Source: Paenibacillus mangrovi (lineage in GTDB: Bacteria; Bacillota; Bacilli; Paenibacillales; Paenibacillaceae). Taken from it: 64,000 bases of DNA. The stretch is taken from assembly GCF_022898935.1 (NCBI RefSeq), contig NZ_JALIRP010000004.1, positions 488,535 to 552,534 on the forward strand, read 5' to 3'. The notes beneath the pieces were generated by a model that was given only the letters and a program-made list of their open reading frames with translations, made no database searches and had not been told where the DNA came from. The number at the start of each line of letters is the position of its first letter. The first letter of the stretch is position 1. The position numbers and the translations under genes were made by a program. Shown in pieces: positions 18,528 through 26,604 of this stretch.

Positions 18528-19856
18528 TTATTGCTGCTTCTCAGATAGCACCTTATTAATTTCCTCTTCCGCTTCTCGCAAAGCCGTGTTCAGATCTTTT
18601 CCAGCCAAATATTCGTCGAATTTTTTATTCGCTATTCCCATGCCGTCTCCGTTGAATGGAGAAAATACAGGCGCTGGGGCAGGTTTGCTTTTGAAGACGC
18701 CGGCGATATTTTTCCCTTTCATAAAAGGGTTGTCGGCGCCAAAAGCATTCTGAACTTCCGGACTTGTCAGAGCCGTTACGCGCAATGTCTTCGATGCACT
18801 TAGCTTCTGAACTTCATCGGATGTGATGACGCTGATCGCTTTCATCGCTTCATCCGGATGTTCGGACGTGCTATTGATCGTCAGAATGTGCGCGTCAACC
18901 ATGCCGTATGTATTCTCATGCCCCGGAAAGCTTGGATATTGGACAACATCCCAGTTCGTAAATCCTTCCGCAGACATTTGCATTAAATTAGGGAATATGT
19001 TAAAGCCTGCAAACATCGCACCTGTCTTGTCCAAGAATGCCCATGCCTTATCTTTCTCATTGCCCGGAATTTTGTAAATATTGTACGCAGTTTGAAATAC
19101 TTGCTTCCACTGATCGTTATTGATGCTGGCTTTATTCGTCTTCGCATCAATCGTAGTGATGCCGTAAGGGAAAGATAACCGCTCCAGATGCTCCGGACTT
19201 AGACCGCTAAATTGCGTACCGTCAATTTTTCCTGTAACTTTTTTGGCAAGATCCGTTACTTCATTCCACGTCATTCCGTCTGTCGGATAAGAAACGCCAA
19301 ATTTATCGAAAATCTCTTTGTTATAATACAGCGCATTCAACTGCATAGAAAAAGGCAATCCGTATAACTCGCCATTATCCGATACGTTTCGAATCGTATC
19401 CAGAACGACCGGTTCGAAACGATTAATATCCACGCCTTCTTTCTCAATATACGGAGTAATGTCCTGGAACATTTCAAATCGCTTCACAGAAGGCATGGCG
19501 CCGTTCCAGATCAACATCATGTCCGGCGTATTTTTCGCGGCGATCAGCTCTTCCAGTCCCGCTCCTTCCGGTCCTTTGAACAATTCTACGTTAATGTTCG
19601 GATACTTCGCTTTGACTGGGTCAGTGAACAGAAGCTTGAAGTCTTCTTCGTTAATCCCTACTGAAATTGGCATAACTGTAAGTGTAACCGGTTTCAAATC
19701 TTCTGCCGGAGTCTCTTTTTTCGTTGCAGCATCCTTGTCGGTTGTTTGCTCTTTATCGTTTGTATTGCTGGACGATTGCTTTGAGTCATCTGAATTGGAA
19801 CAAGCAGTAAGGATTAAGAACATCACGATCAGAAGAATGGATAATGTCTTTTTCAT
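18528..19856 (-). CDS. Sugar ABC transporter solute-binding lipoprotein (SBP 3)
   Basis: A 442-residue SBP with a lipobox (FLILTAC) and a Ser/Asp/Lys-rich linker. It is a close paralogue of SBP 4 at 21085-22413: the first about 60 residues are almost identical, with divergence concentrated in the middle. It also carries the FDKFGVSYPTDGMTW segment related to SBPs 1 and 2. The ATG at 19856 has AGGGG 7 bases upstream. It is divergent from an AraC regulator, with a promoter and a cre-like site between them. No permease is adjacent; the region A permeases, also on the minus strand and further along, are the likely partners. Confidence 0.92.
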   Translation of the reverse strand: MKKTLSILLIVMFLILTACSNSDDSKQSSSNTNDKEQTTDKDAATKKETPAEDLKPVTLTVMPISVGINEEDFKLLFTDPVKAKYPNINVELFKGPEGAGLEELIAAKNTPDMMLIWNGAMPSVKRFEMFQDITPYIEKEGVDINRFEPVVLDTIRNVSDNGELYGLPFSMQLNALYYNKEIFDKFGVSYPTDGMTWNEVTDLAKKVTGKIDGTQFSGLSPEHLERLSFPYGITTIDAKTNKASINNDQWKQVFQTAYNIYKIPGNEKDKAWAFLDKTGAMFAGFNIFPNLMQMSAEGFTNWDVVQYPSFPGHENTYGMVDAHILTINSTSEHPDEAMKAISVITSDEVQKLSASKTLRVTALTSPEVQNAFGADNPFMKGKNIAGVFKSKPAPAPVFSPFNGDGMGIANKKFDEYLAGKDLNTALREAEEEINKVLSEKQQ

Positions 19857-19912
19857 AGGAACACCCCTAGTTTAAATTGATCATTCACAAGACAACATGC
19901 TCTAAAAGTGAT

Positions 19913-19939
19913 ATCATACAGAATTGAAAACGCTGTCAA
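19913..19939 (-). promoter_or_regulatory. Promoter of SBP 3 overlapped by a cre-like site
   Basis: On the minus strand a perfect TTGACA (19934-19939) is followed after 15 bases by TATGAT (19913-19918), or after 17 by TGATAT. The sequence TGAAAACGCTGTCA at 19925-19938 (plus strand) matches the cre consensus with one mismatch. It covers the -35 and the spacer, a position suited to repression. Confidence 0.55.
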
Positions 19940-20087
19940 AACAACGCTATCTTCATCGAACTGAGGACTCACCTTCTTTTCAAAGTAGTTTAGGAACTTA
20001 ATGTCAGTATATTCGAAGAATTAATAAAGATAAATTATATTATTTTGTTTATTATAGAACTATATTGTCCACTAAGGAGTGTCGCCG

Positions 20088-20924
20088 ATGTTGTTTAGAA
20101 ATGCATTTATTCCGATTCCCTCCGAGCACCCCTTTTTTTGTTTGCCTGAATCTGTTGGATGGTATGGTCAGTGGCCGGATCATTTTGTGGGACGCGACAA
20201 GGGATCGTGGAATACATTTAGCATTCATGTCGTCGTTGACGGGAAAGGGTATGTGGATGTTGACGAACGTCAGTACGCGCTGGTCAAAGGAGATTGTTAT
20301 CTTTATTTCCCGAACCAGCGCCAATTGTACTATAGCAGCAAAGATGATCCGTGGGAACTGAGATGGGTGCATTTTTACGGAGGACCTGAGTTAAAGCAAT
20401 TTCTGATTGATCGGGGTTTTCACCGCTCGTCTTTATGGACGCTAAAAGATATGAGCTCATTTGAACAGCTCTATCATGATCTGCTCACGGAAGCTGAGAA
20501 ACATGAAGCTCTTCATTACAGCCGATTGTCTCATTTAACCTATGGAATTATTGCGGAGTTTGTAAGCAATGCAATCCCGTTAACAACAAATAAAGGAACG
20601 GAGGTAGCAGACAGGCTGCTCAAGCTGCTACCGCAAATTCAGAGACAAGCTCATCTTCCTTTTACACTTGAGGAATGGGCAGAGAAAGCGGAGATTAGCC
20701 AATTTTACTTCTGCAGACTGTTTCGCAAATTGACCCAGCTTACTCCGCTGGAATTCGTTACCTTATGCAGATTACAATTGGCGAAGCAATTGCTGATCGA
20801 GAAAAAGGATTGGTCGATCAAACGAATCGCGATCGAGTCGGGTTATATCAATCCGAATTATTTTAACAAAAAGTTTCTGGCCCATGAAGGGATGACACCG
20901 ACCCAATACAGGGAGAGTCATTAG
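20088..20924 (+). CDS. AraC family transcriptional regulator
   Basis: A 278-residue one-component regulator. The N-terminal half (about 15-130) is a cupin-like sensor domain. The C-terminal about 100 residues hold the two AraC helix-turn-helix motifs (QFYFCRLFRKLTQLTP and IKRIAIESGYINPNYFNKKF). The ATG at 20088 was chosen because AAGGAG lies 8 bases upstream; a GTG nine bases earlier would sit on the ribosome site. It is one of few plus-strand genes and is divergent from SBP 3, so it probably controls SBP 3 and perhaps the whole import locus in response to a sugar. A strong terminator follows. A nearly deleted copy exists at 22645-22695. Confidence 0.92.
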   Translation: MLFRNAFIPIPSEHPFFCLPESVGWYGQWPDHFVGRDKGSWNTFSIHVVVDGKGYVDVDERQYALVKGDCYLYFPNQRQLYYSSKDDPWELRWVHFYGGPELKQFLIDRGFHRSSLWTLKDMSSFEQLYHDLLTEAEKHEALHYSRLSHLTYGIIAEFVSNAIPLTTNKGTEVADRLLKLLPQIQRQAHLPFTLEEWAEKAEISQFYFCRLFRKLTQLTPLEFVTLCRLQLAKQLLIEKKDWSIKRIAIESGYINPNYFNKKFLAHEGMTPTQYRESH

Positions 20925-20970
20925 GCAGACGGCGCCAAGAATAATGCGTTTCTGAGCATCTTGTCATGAG

Positions 20971-21005
20971 AAAATGACCGGACAACCACAGGTCCGGTCA
21001 TTTTT
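20971..21005. terminator. Bidirectional terminator between the AraC gene and SBP 4
   Basis: A 9-bp GC-rich stem (TGACCGGAC / GTCCGGTCA) is flanked by A-rich and T-rich arms (AAAA ... TTTTT). It can end both the plus-strand AraC gene and the minus-strand SBP 4. A copy lies at 22700-22736. Confidence 0.88.
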
Positions 21006-21084
21006 GTTTACGGTCTCGCCGATGGATTATAATTCCTTGCCGCTGACGGCATCGACGTATGTGGAGACGCTGCCCCCTTGAACA

Positions 21085-22413
21085 TTATTGCTGCTTCTCA
21101 GCAAGCATCTTATTAATTTCCTCTTCTGCTTCTCGCAAAGCCGTATTCAAATCTTTACCTGCCAAATACTCTTTGAACTTTTTATCCGCGATCCCTATGC
21201 CGTCGCCATCGTATGGAGAAAATACAGGAGCCGGTGCAGGTTTGCTCTTGAATATGCTGGCGATATTTTTGTCCTTAATATAAGGGTTTTCGACGCCGAA
21301 TGCATTTTGGACATCCGGATTGGTCAGAGCCGTTACGCGCATCGTCTTCGAAGCGCTGAGCTTCTGAACTTCATCGGATGTGATCACGCTGATCGCTTTC
21401 ATCGCTTCATCCGGGTGTTCGCACGTACTGTTGATTGTCAGGATGTGCGCGTCAACCATGCCGTATGTATTCTCGTGGCCTGGGTAGCTAGGGTATTGAA
21501 CAACATCCCAATTCGTGAATCCTTCTTCGGACATTTTCACCAGGTCAGGGAAAACGTTCATACCGGCAAGCATCGCGTTGGTCTTACCTAAGAAACCGAA
21601 AGCTACATCTTCTCCGTTGCCTGGAATTTTATAAATATTATATGCCGTTTGAAAAACTTGCTTCCATTGATCGTTATTGACGCTTGCTTTATTCGTCTTG
21701 GCGTCAACAGACACGATGCCTAGTGGGAAGGACAATCGCGCCACATTCCCTGCTTCAAGGCCGCCGTATTGCGTTTCATCTACTTTGCCGGTTACTTTCT
21801 TCGCGAGTTCCGTGACTTGATCCCATGTCATTCCGTCTGTCGGATAAGAAACGCCGAATTTATCGAAAATATCCTTGTTGTAATAAAGCGCATTCAATTG
21901 CATTGCAAATGGCAGTCCGTATAATTCGCCTTTGTCCGATACGCTTCGGATCGTATCCAGAACAACCGGTTCAAAACGATTAATATCCACGCCTTCTGTC
22001 TCAATATACGGAGTAATATCCTGGAACATTTCATATCGCTTCACAGAAGGCATGGCGCCGTTCCAGATCAACATCATGTCCGGCGTATTTTTCGCAGCGA
22101 TCAGCTCTTCCAGTCCCGCTCCTTCCGGACCTTTGAACAATTCTACGGTAATGTTCGGATACTTCGCTTTGACTGGGTCAGTGAACAGAAGCTTGAAATC
22201 TTCTTCGCTAATTCCTACCGCAATTGGCATAACTGTAAGTGTAACCGGTTTCAAATCTTCTGCCGGAGTCTCTTTTTTCATTGCAGCATTCTTGTCGGTT
22301 GTTTGCTCTTTATCGTTTGTATTACTGGACGATTGCTTTGAGTCATCTGAATTGGAACAAGCAGTAAGGATTAAGAACATCACGATCAGAAGAATGGATA
22401 ATGTCTTTTTCAC
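21085..22413 (-). CDS. Sugar ABC transporter solute-binding lipoprotein (SBP 4)
   Basis: A 442-residue paralogue of SBP 3 with the same length, lipobox (FLILTAC) and start context. It differs most around residues 210-290, where SBP 3 has GTQFSGLSPEHLERL and SBP 4 has ETQYGGLEAGNVARL. That suggests selection on the ligand-binding region after duplication. The upstream DNA is also duplicated, but the regulator that should follow has been lost. The -10 equivalent of its promoter is altered relative to SBP 3 (CATGAG for TATGAT), so expression may differ. Confidence 0.92.
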   Translation of the reverse strand: MKKTLSILLIVMFLILTACSNSDDSKQSSSNTNDKEQTTDKNAAMKKETPAEDLKPVTLTVMPIAVGISEEDFKLLFTDPVKAKYPNITVELFKGPEGAGLEELIAAKNTPDMMLIWNGAMPSVKRYEMFQDITPYIETEGVDINRFEPVVLDTIRSVSDKGELYGLPFAMQLNALYYNKDIFDKFGVSYPTDGMTWDQVTELAKKVTGKVDETQYGGLEAGNVARLSFPLGIVSVDAKTNKASVNNDQWKQVFQTAYNIYKIPGNGEDVAFGFLGKTNAMLAGMNVFPDLVKMSEEGFTNWDVVQYPSYPGHENTYGMVDAHILTINSTCEHPDEAMKAISVITSDEVQKLSASKTMRVTALTNPDVQNAFGVENPYIKDKNIASIFKSKPAPAPVFSPYDGDGIGIADKKFKEYLAGKDLNTALREAEEEINKMLAEKQQ

Positions 22414-22481
22414 AGGAACACCCCTAGTTTAAATTGGTCATTCACAAGACTACATGCTCAAAACGTGATCTCATGCAGAAT

Positions 22482-22495
22482 TGATAGCGCTGTCA
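22482..22495. promoter_or_regulatory. cre-like site upstream of SBP 4
   Basis: TGATAGCGCTGTCA corresponds to the SBP 3 cre-like site with changes at two positions. It still keeps the symmetrical CGCTGTC core and overlaps a TTGACA on the minus strand. Confidence 0.4.
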
Positions 22496-22644
22496 AAACA
22501 ACTCTATCCTCATCGAACTAAGGACTCACCTTCTTCCCGAAGTGGTTTGGAACGATACTGTCAGTATATTCGAAGAATTAATGAAGATAAATTACATTAT
22601 TTTGTTTATTTTAGAACTATATTGCCCACCAAGGAGTGTCGCCG

Positions 22645-22695
22645 ATGTTGTTTTTTTGTTTGCCTGAAACTGCTGTCTGGGAAAATCTTGAGTAA
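22645..22695 (+). pseudogene. Remnant of an AraC regulator gene (16 codons)
   Basis: The ribosome site AAGGAG and the start are the same as for the intact AraC gene at 20088. The peptide MLFFCLPETAVWENLE keeps MLF and FFCLPE from residues 1-3 and 16-21 of the intact protein. Almost everything else is gone before the stop, and the AraC terminator follows at once. This looks like one or two internal deletions. The short ORF may still be translated but cannot be a regulator. Confidence 0.85.
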
Positions 22696-22699
22696 CGAG

Positions 22700-22736
22700 A
22701 AAATGACCGGACCAACTGCAGGTCCCGGTCATTTTT
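22700..22736. terminator. Copy of the AraC terminator
   Basis: The stem TGACCGGAC / GTCCCGGTCA followed by TTTTTG repeats the hairpin at 20971-21005 with a one-base insertion. It now follows only the 16-codon remnant. Confidence 0.75.
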
Positions 22737-22857
22737 GTTATACGGTCTTGCCCTACTAAGAACAATCTTAACTATCTTCCCGATGCATATAGAACAAAAT
22801 TGTGGGGTGCTATGGTGCTATACCACGAAAGCTTCCTGTTACCGCACTAAAGCTCGA

Positions 22858-24498
22858 TCACAGCACCTCAGGTGTAACGCTTCGTCCTAACTCCGAGCTC
22901 TGCGAGGCGGCTTCCAAGATGCTGACGACACGCAGCGCTTGTTCGGGCTTTACGATCAGTTCCTCGCCCATCAGCAAATGGTCGGCGACATTCCAATAAT
23001 ATTTTTTCCAATCCGCTCCAAACATCCGTTCAATCTTGCTGTACTGGCGAACGCCGTTCACCATGCTGGTCAAATAAATTTCATCCTTCGAGTTCATCTC
23101 GATGCTGCCTTGGGTGCCGAGAATTTGCCATTTCGGCCGGTTGACCGCTGCAATAGATGACAGCATGATGTCGACCGTCACTCCGTTTTTGAATTTGACA
23201 TTTATTTTGCCGTGATCTTCATTCGTTACTGCATGCCACACTCTTTTCTGGAAGTCCCCCATCAGCTGAGTCATTTCGGATGGGATCAAATTCAGAATCC
23301 AGTCAATGATATGCGCGCCCCAATCGTACATAATACCGCCGCTGACGGCTTTGTCGGAGCGCCATTGAAAGCCTGGCTGATGGTAGCCTACGGACGAGTA
23401 GTCGATGTGGAACACGTCACCGATTAATCTTTTGTTCAGCAGCTCGCGGATCGTCATATAGTCGTCGTCCCAGCGCCGGCAATGAAAGACGGACAGCATG
23501 ACCCCTTGCTCCCGCGCCTTCTGAATTAAATCTTTTCCTTCGGCAACCGTCAGGCAAAACGGTTTTTCCATCACGACATGCTTACCGGATTCAAGACACT
23601 TCATTGCCAGCGGTGCATGCAGATTATGCGGCAAAATGTTGACGACAAGATCCACTTCATCCATAGCCAGCATATCATCAAGATTGGTAAAATACCCTTT
23701 CAAACCGGGAAGCTGCTCCTTAGCTGCCGCTATTCTGTCAGGCGAAGCGTCGCAAACCGCAATCACTTCCATGCCTTCGGTTTGACCGATCCAGCTTGCA
23801 TGCCCGGCCCCCATATTAAACGTCGATCCGAACCCGAGCAAACCGCAGCGGATCTTTTCGGACTGTTTCTCTTCCCCGGCGCTCCAACGGATTGCGCGCA
23901 GCAGCATTTTCTGAAATTCCGGATGGATCCAGGCTCTTAAATCATGGCCATTCGCCAAATAGGCGACCCGGCCTTGGCCGTATGATTTGGTATACGCGAG
24001 CGGCAGCTTCCTGCCCTGCCAGTTCGTTTCCGCAAGAACCGTCACTGTGGATGGATCGTAGCTATGCAGATGATACATTTCGTCCGTGATCGTAAACGAC
24101 TCCATCCTTGTCGTGACGGGATGATCGGTGTTCACGATTTCTACTTTAAAGCTGTGATGGTCAGGATGCGTCAAAAACTCGCAACCCAGCATATCGATAT
24201 ACCGGCGACTGCCTCTGAAGCTGTCCGCTGCGGAATGAACGCCGACAAATCCGCCACCGCTCTCGATGAAATCAAGCAGCCCACGCTCGCGTTCCGGCGT
24301 CAGCTCGTCAGCAAATCCGGTCGTGTAAACGACAACGGCGGCGTATTTCCCTTCGGGCAGACGAACTAGCATATCGAGGTCGGAAGTGGTCTCCAGACAA
24401 TAACCTTCCTTGGAATCTATCAAATTACCTAGTAGTTCCCCAGCCGCCTTCGTCGGGTGAAATTCAGGACCACCGTACACATACAATATTTTTTTCAA
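22858..24498 (-). CDS. ThuA-domain / Gfo-Idh-MocA oxidoreductase fusion protein
   Basis: A 546-residue cytoplasmic protein. Residues 1-205 are a ThuA-like domain (class-I amidotransferase-like fold), with GGGFVGVHSAADSFRG and a closing GRVAYLANGHD. Residues about 213-540 are a Gfo/Idh/MocA oxidoreductase: a nucleotide-binding start CGLLGFGSTF, the EKPF dinucleotide/substrate motif, and a C-terminal alpha/beta domain. Such enzymes reduce or oxidise sugars with NAD(P). ThuA and Gfo/Idh/MocA proteins are often separate neighbours in sugar operons, so the fusion supports one pathway. Start TTG at 24498, 8 bases after AGGAGG; no ATG competes. It is the last gene of the region C operon, 49 bases after 24548-26464. 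The exact substrate is unknown. Confidence 0.88.
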   Translation of the reverse strand: MKKILYVYGGPEFHPTKAAGELLGNLIDSKEGYCLETTSDLDMLVRLPEGKYAAVVVYTTGFADELTPERERGLLDFIESGGGFVGVHSAADSFRGSRRYIDMLGCEFLTHPDHHSFKVEIVNTDHPVTTRMESFTITDEMYHLHSYDPSTVTVLAETNWQGRKLPLAYTKSYGQGRVAYLANGHDLRAWIHPEFQKMLLRAIRWSAGEEKQSEKIRCGLLGFGSTFNMGAGHASWIGQTEGMEVIAVCDASPDRIAAAKEQLPGLKGYFTNLDDMLAMDEVDLVVNILPHNLHAPLAMKCLESGKHVVMEKPFCLTVAEGKDLIQKAREQGVMLSVFHCRRWDDDYMTIRELLNKRLIGDVFHIDYSSVGYHQPGFQWRSDKAVSGGIMYDWGAHIIDWILNLIPSEMTQLMGDFQKRVWHAVTNEDHGKINVKFKNGVTVDIMLSSIAAVNRPKWQILGTQGSIEMNSKDEIYLTSMVNGVRQYSKIERMFGADWKKYYWNVADHLLMGEELIVKPEQALRVVSILEAASQSSELGRSVTPEVL

Positions 24499-24547
24499 GT
24501 TACTAACCTCCTAGAATTGAAGCCTTCCATATTTCAACTTCAATGAT

Positions 24548-26464
24548 TTAGGACCTATTAACTTCCATAACAGCTATTTCATAGGGTTGAAGCGTCAACG
24601 TGACGTTGCCATGACCGCGTGAATCCAGTTGTATCACTCCGATTTTTTCGATATGTGCCATTTCGCCGCCAGCAAATCCTGCATATTTTATCGGCAGCTC
24701 GAGCGTAATGCTTTTCTCTGCGTTGACTGGATTAAAGACGACAAGAACAGCGGGAATTTCGCTTTCCGTCGATACATGCATCACCGCATCCGGTTCATAA
24801 CCATTTGGCCGAGCCAAATGCACCATTTCTCCTGCCAATGTCTTTCGGTACTTTTTATAGAATGAAATCCATTTATTGAATATTTGCTTCGTATTTTCCC
24901 CGAAATAAGTGTTTCTTCCGTATAAAACACCGCTGTGCCCATATCCGAACATTCCGCCAAGCGCATGGTCGTAGGTTGCCGGATTTTCTTCTGACGGCTC
25001 GATGCTATGACCGTGATACATTTCCAGGTTACAAGACGTCCATGTCGCACATGCCGGATCTTTATAACGCGAATCGTATACAAACGCCCGCGTTTGCGTG
25101 ACAAGATTCATGCCTCCCATTTCATTTTGATCTTCCTCACGGTAACCGCCCGGCCGTTGCCCCATACCAAGGAACATCGCCTGCATTTCTTGCGGTGCGG
25201 TGATCATTTTATTGCGGTCCGTCACTTCCTTGAAAAAGCGCTTTTCCCACATCCAGTTCATAAATTCCACACTTTGCGGAGTGGCATGATTGTGATCGGC
25301 CGCCAAACACGGAAGTCCATGATAAGGCCCATCGAGTCCAAGACCGTCAAACCCGATATGATCCAGGAGATGGAGCAGTTTCTCCCTGATGAAATCGCCC
25401 CACGGCGACTGGTAGCACATGTTGCCCAGCCCTTCCGGTGAAAAGCGGAGGCCGTCGGGACCTAAATACTGCCAATCCGGATGCGTCTTGCAAATCTCGG
25501 TCGAATGCCAGGCGATCGTTGTCGAGCAGTACGGAAGAACCGTTAGTTGCTTGCTGTGATAATAATCGACCAGCTTCTTCATGTCTTCTTCCCCATGAGG
25601 GAAAAGATCAGGACGCGGGATGTAATCTCCCGTATTGGTAAACAGCTGCCCTACGAATAACTCGACCGATTCGAAGCCGTCTTCGGCTGATTTATCGGCA
25701 ATCTCGAGGAGCTCTTCATATGTATTGCAAGAGGCTACAATCCGTTTGATTTGCGGCGTTGTAATCCACGGTGCAATTTTTTTGTACAGACGGTGCAAGA
25801 TGATGGAAGCCTCGTCTTTATTGCCCGATGTAACCGCTTCGTAGCACTTGAACGTCTCGAAATGTTGTCCCGGCATAAGCTCCATGCCAATCGGTTTTGG
25901 AAATTCGAACCGGGAGAACGGAACGTAATAATCATCCTCTTTCTGGATGTTCCAGTAGTAATCGCTGAACACGGATAACTCGATTTTTCCTTCGAACAAT
26001 CGGACAATGTCAACGGTTACATTATCAATGACAATAGGGGAAGACGAACCATTGTACACACGTACATTTTTCGTCAGCAAAGGAAGCTCGTCGGCAATTT
26101 CATACTCGATAACAAGTTCAACAGGCGGTATTTCCTCATGACGTCCCATACATGTCAAACGCAGTATATCGCCGAAACTGCCCCTGTCCTGCTCGACCTT
26201 GGTAACTGCAAAAGCCCCTTCCCGATCCCAATTCAAACGGTGCTTCCACGGTCCGGCCTCGTATGTTTTCCCTCCGATACTTACAGCCGCTTCATAAGGT
26301 AGATTCGACTCAAACGAAAAGACCGGGTACCAGAAATCTCCCCTCTGTTCACCATTAGGACGAATATGATATGCCGTTGTCGCCAAACCTGCGGAAATAT
26401 CGATTTCCCGATAAATATAATCATTCTGGATGACAATTTTGCTGTCTTGAATAGATATGCTCAC
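24548..26464 (-). CDS. Putative glycoside hydrolase, clan-D-like barrel
   Basis: About 638 residues without a signal peptide. An N-terminal beta-sandwich (about 1-230) precedes a TIM-barrel-like region (about 240-530) with strand endings such as GFESVELFVGQL, LTVLPYCSTTIAWH and IGFDGLGLDGPYHG. A C-terminal beta domain (about 550-638) follows. The plan resembles GH36/GH27-type alpha-galactosidases, and the Asp in GLGLDG could be a catalytic residue, but I cannot place it in a family. The start was set at GTG 26464, 9 bases after AGGAG; an earlier in-frame codon has no site. It is located between an SBP and the ThuA-Gfo fusion, so it probably acts on the imported sugar in the cytoplasm. Confidence 0.7.
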   Translation of the reverse strand: MSISIQDSKIVIQNDYIYREIDISAGLATTAYHIRPNGEQRGDFWYPVFSFESNLPYEAAVSIGGKTYEAGPWKHRLNWDREGAFAVTKVEQDRGSFGDILRLTCMGRHEEIPPVELVIEYEIADELPLLTKNVRVYNGSSSPIVIDNVTVDIVRLFEGKIELSVFSDYYWNIQKEDDYYVPFSRFEFPKPIGMELMPGQHFETFKCYEAVTSGNKDEASIILHRLYKKIAPWITTPQIKRIVASCNTYEELLEIADKSAEDGFESVELFVGQLFTNTGDYIPRPDLFPHGEEDMKKLVDYYHSKQLTVLPYCSTTIAWHSTEICKTHPDWQYLGPDGLRFSPEGLGNMCYQSPWGDFIREKLLHLLDHIGFDGLGLDGPYHGLPCLAADHNHATPQSVEFMNWMWEKRFFKEVTDRNKMITAPQEMQAMFLGMGQRPGGYREEDQNEMGGMNLVTQTRAFVYDSRYKDPACATWTSCNLEMYHGHSIEPSEENPATYDHALGGMFGYGHSGVLYGRNTYFGENTKQIFNKWISFYKKYRKTLAGEMVHLARPNGYEPDAVMHVSTESEIPAVLVVFNPVNAEKSITLELPIKYAGFAGGEMAHIEKIGVIQLDSRGHGNVTLTLQPYEIAVMEVNRS

Positions 26465-26541
26465 AATACATTTCTCCTCTCCATGTGTACTAAGCCTGAA
26501 TAATAAAGTCAATACAAAACAGAAAAGACCGGGTATATTCT

Positions 26542-26563
26542 GCGGCCTTCGAATGAAGGCCGC
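26542..26563 (-). terminator. Hairpin downstream of the SBP 26605-28236
   Basis: A perfect 9-bp stem (GCGGCCTTC / GAAGGCCGC, loop of four) with no immediate T-run. It lies inside an operon-like run, so it may attenuate expression after the highly needed SBP rather than end transcription. Confidence 0.5.
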
Positions 26564-26604
26564 CCGATCCTTTCTCTGCAGTTCCGAGAGTCACTTACTC
26601 ATTG

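Larger units (their letters stand above)
21085..22750. repeat. Degraded tandem copy of the SBP-AraC unit
   Basis: This stretch repeats the layout of 18528-21018: SBP gene, divergent intergenic region with near-identical sequence, AraC start, terminator, and the same few bases after the terminator. The AraC body, about 790 bases, is missing in this copy. The unit is a tandem duplication followed by deletion. Confidence 0.9.

Noticed and set aside
20052..20361. Overlapping open frames on both strands at the start of the AraC gene
   Set aside because: The AraC frame has the ribosome site, cupin and helix-turn-helix motifs; the others are shadows.
22738..22857. Possible small gene or regulatory RNA between the AraC remnant and the ThuA fusion
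   Set aside because: The 120 bases show no ribosome site with an open frame and no stable hairpin beyond the terminator copy.
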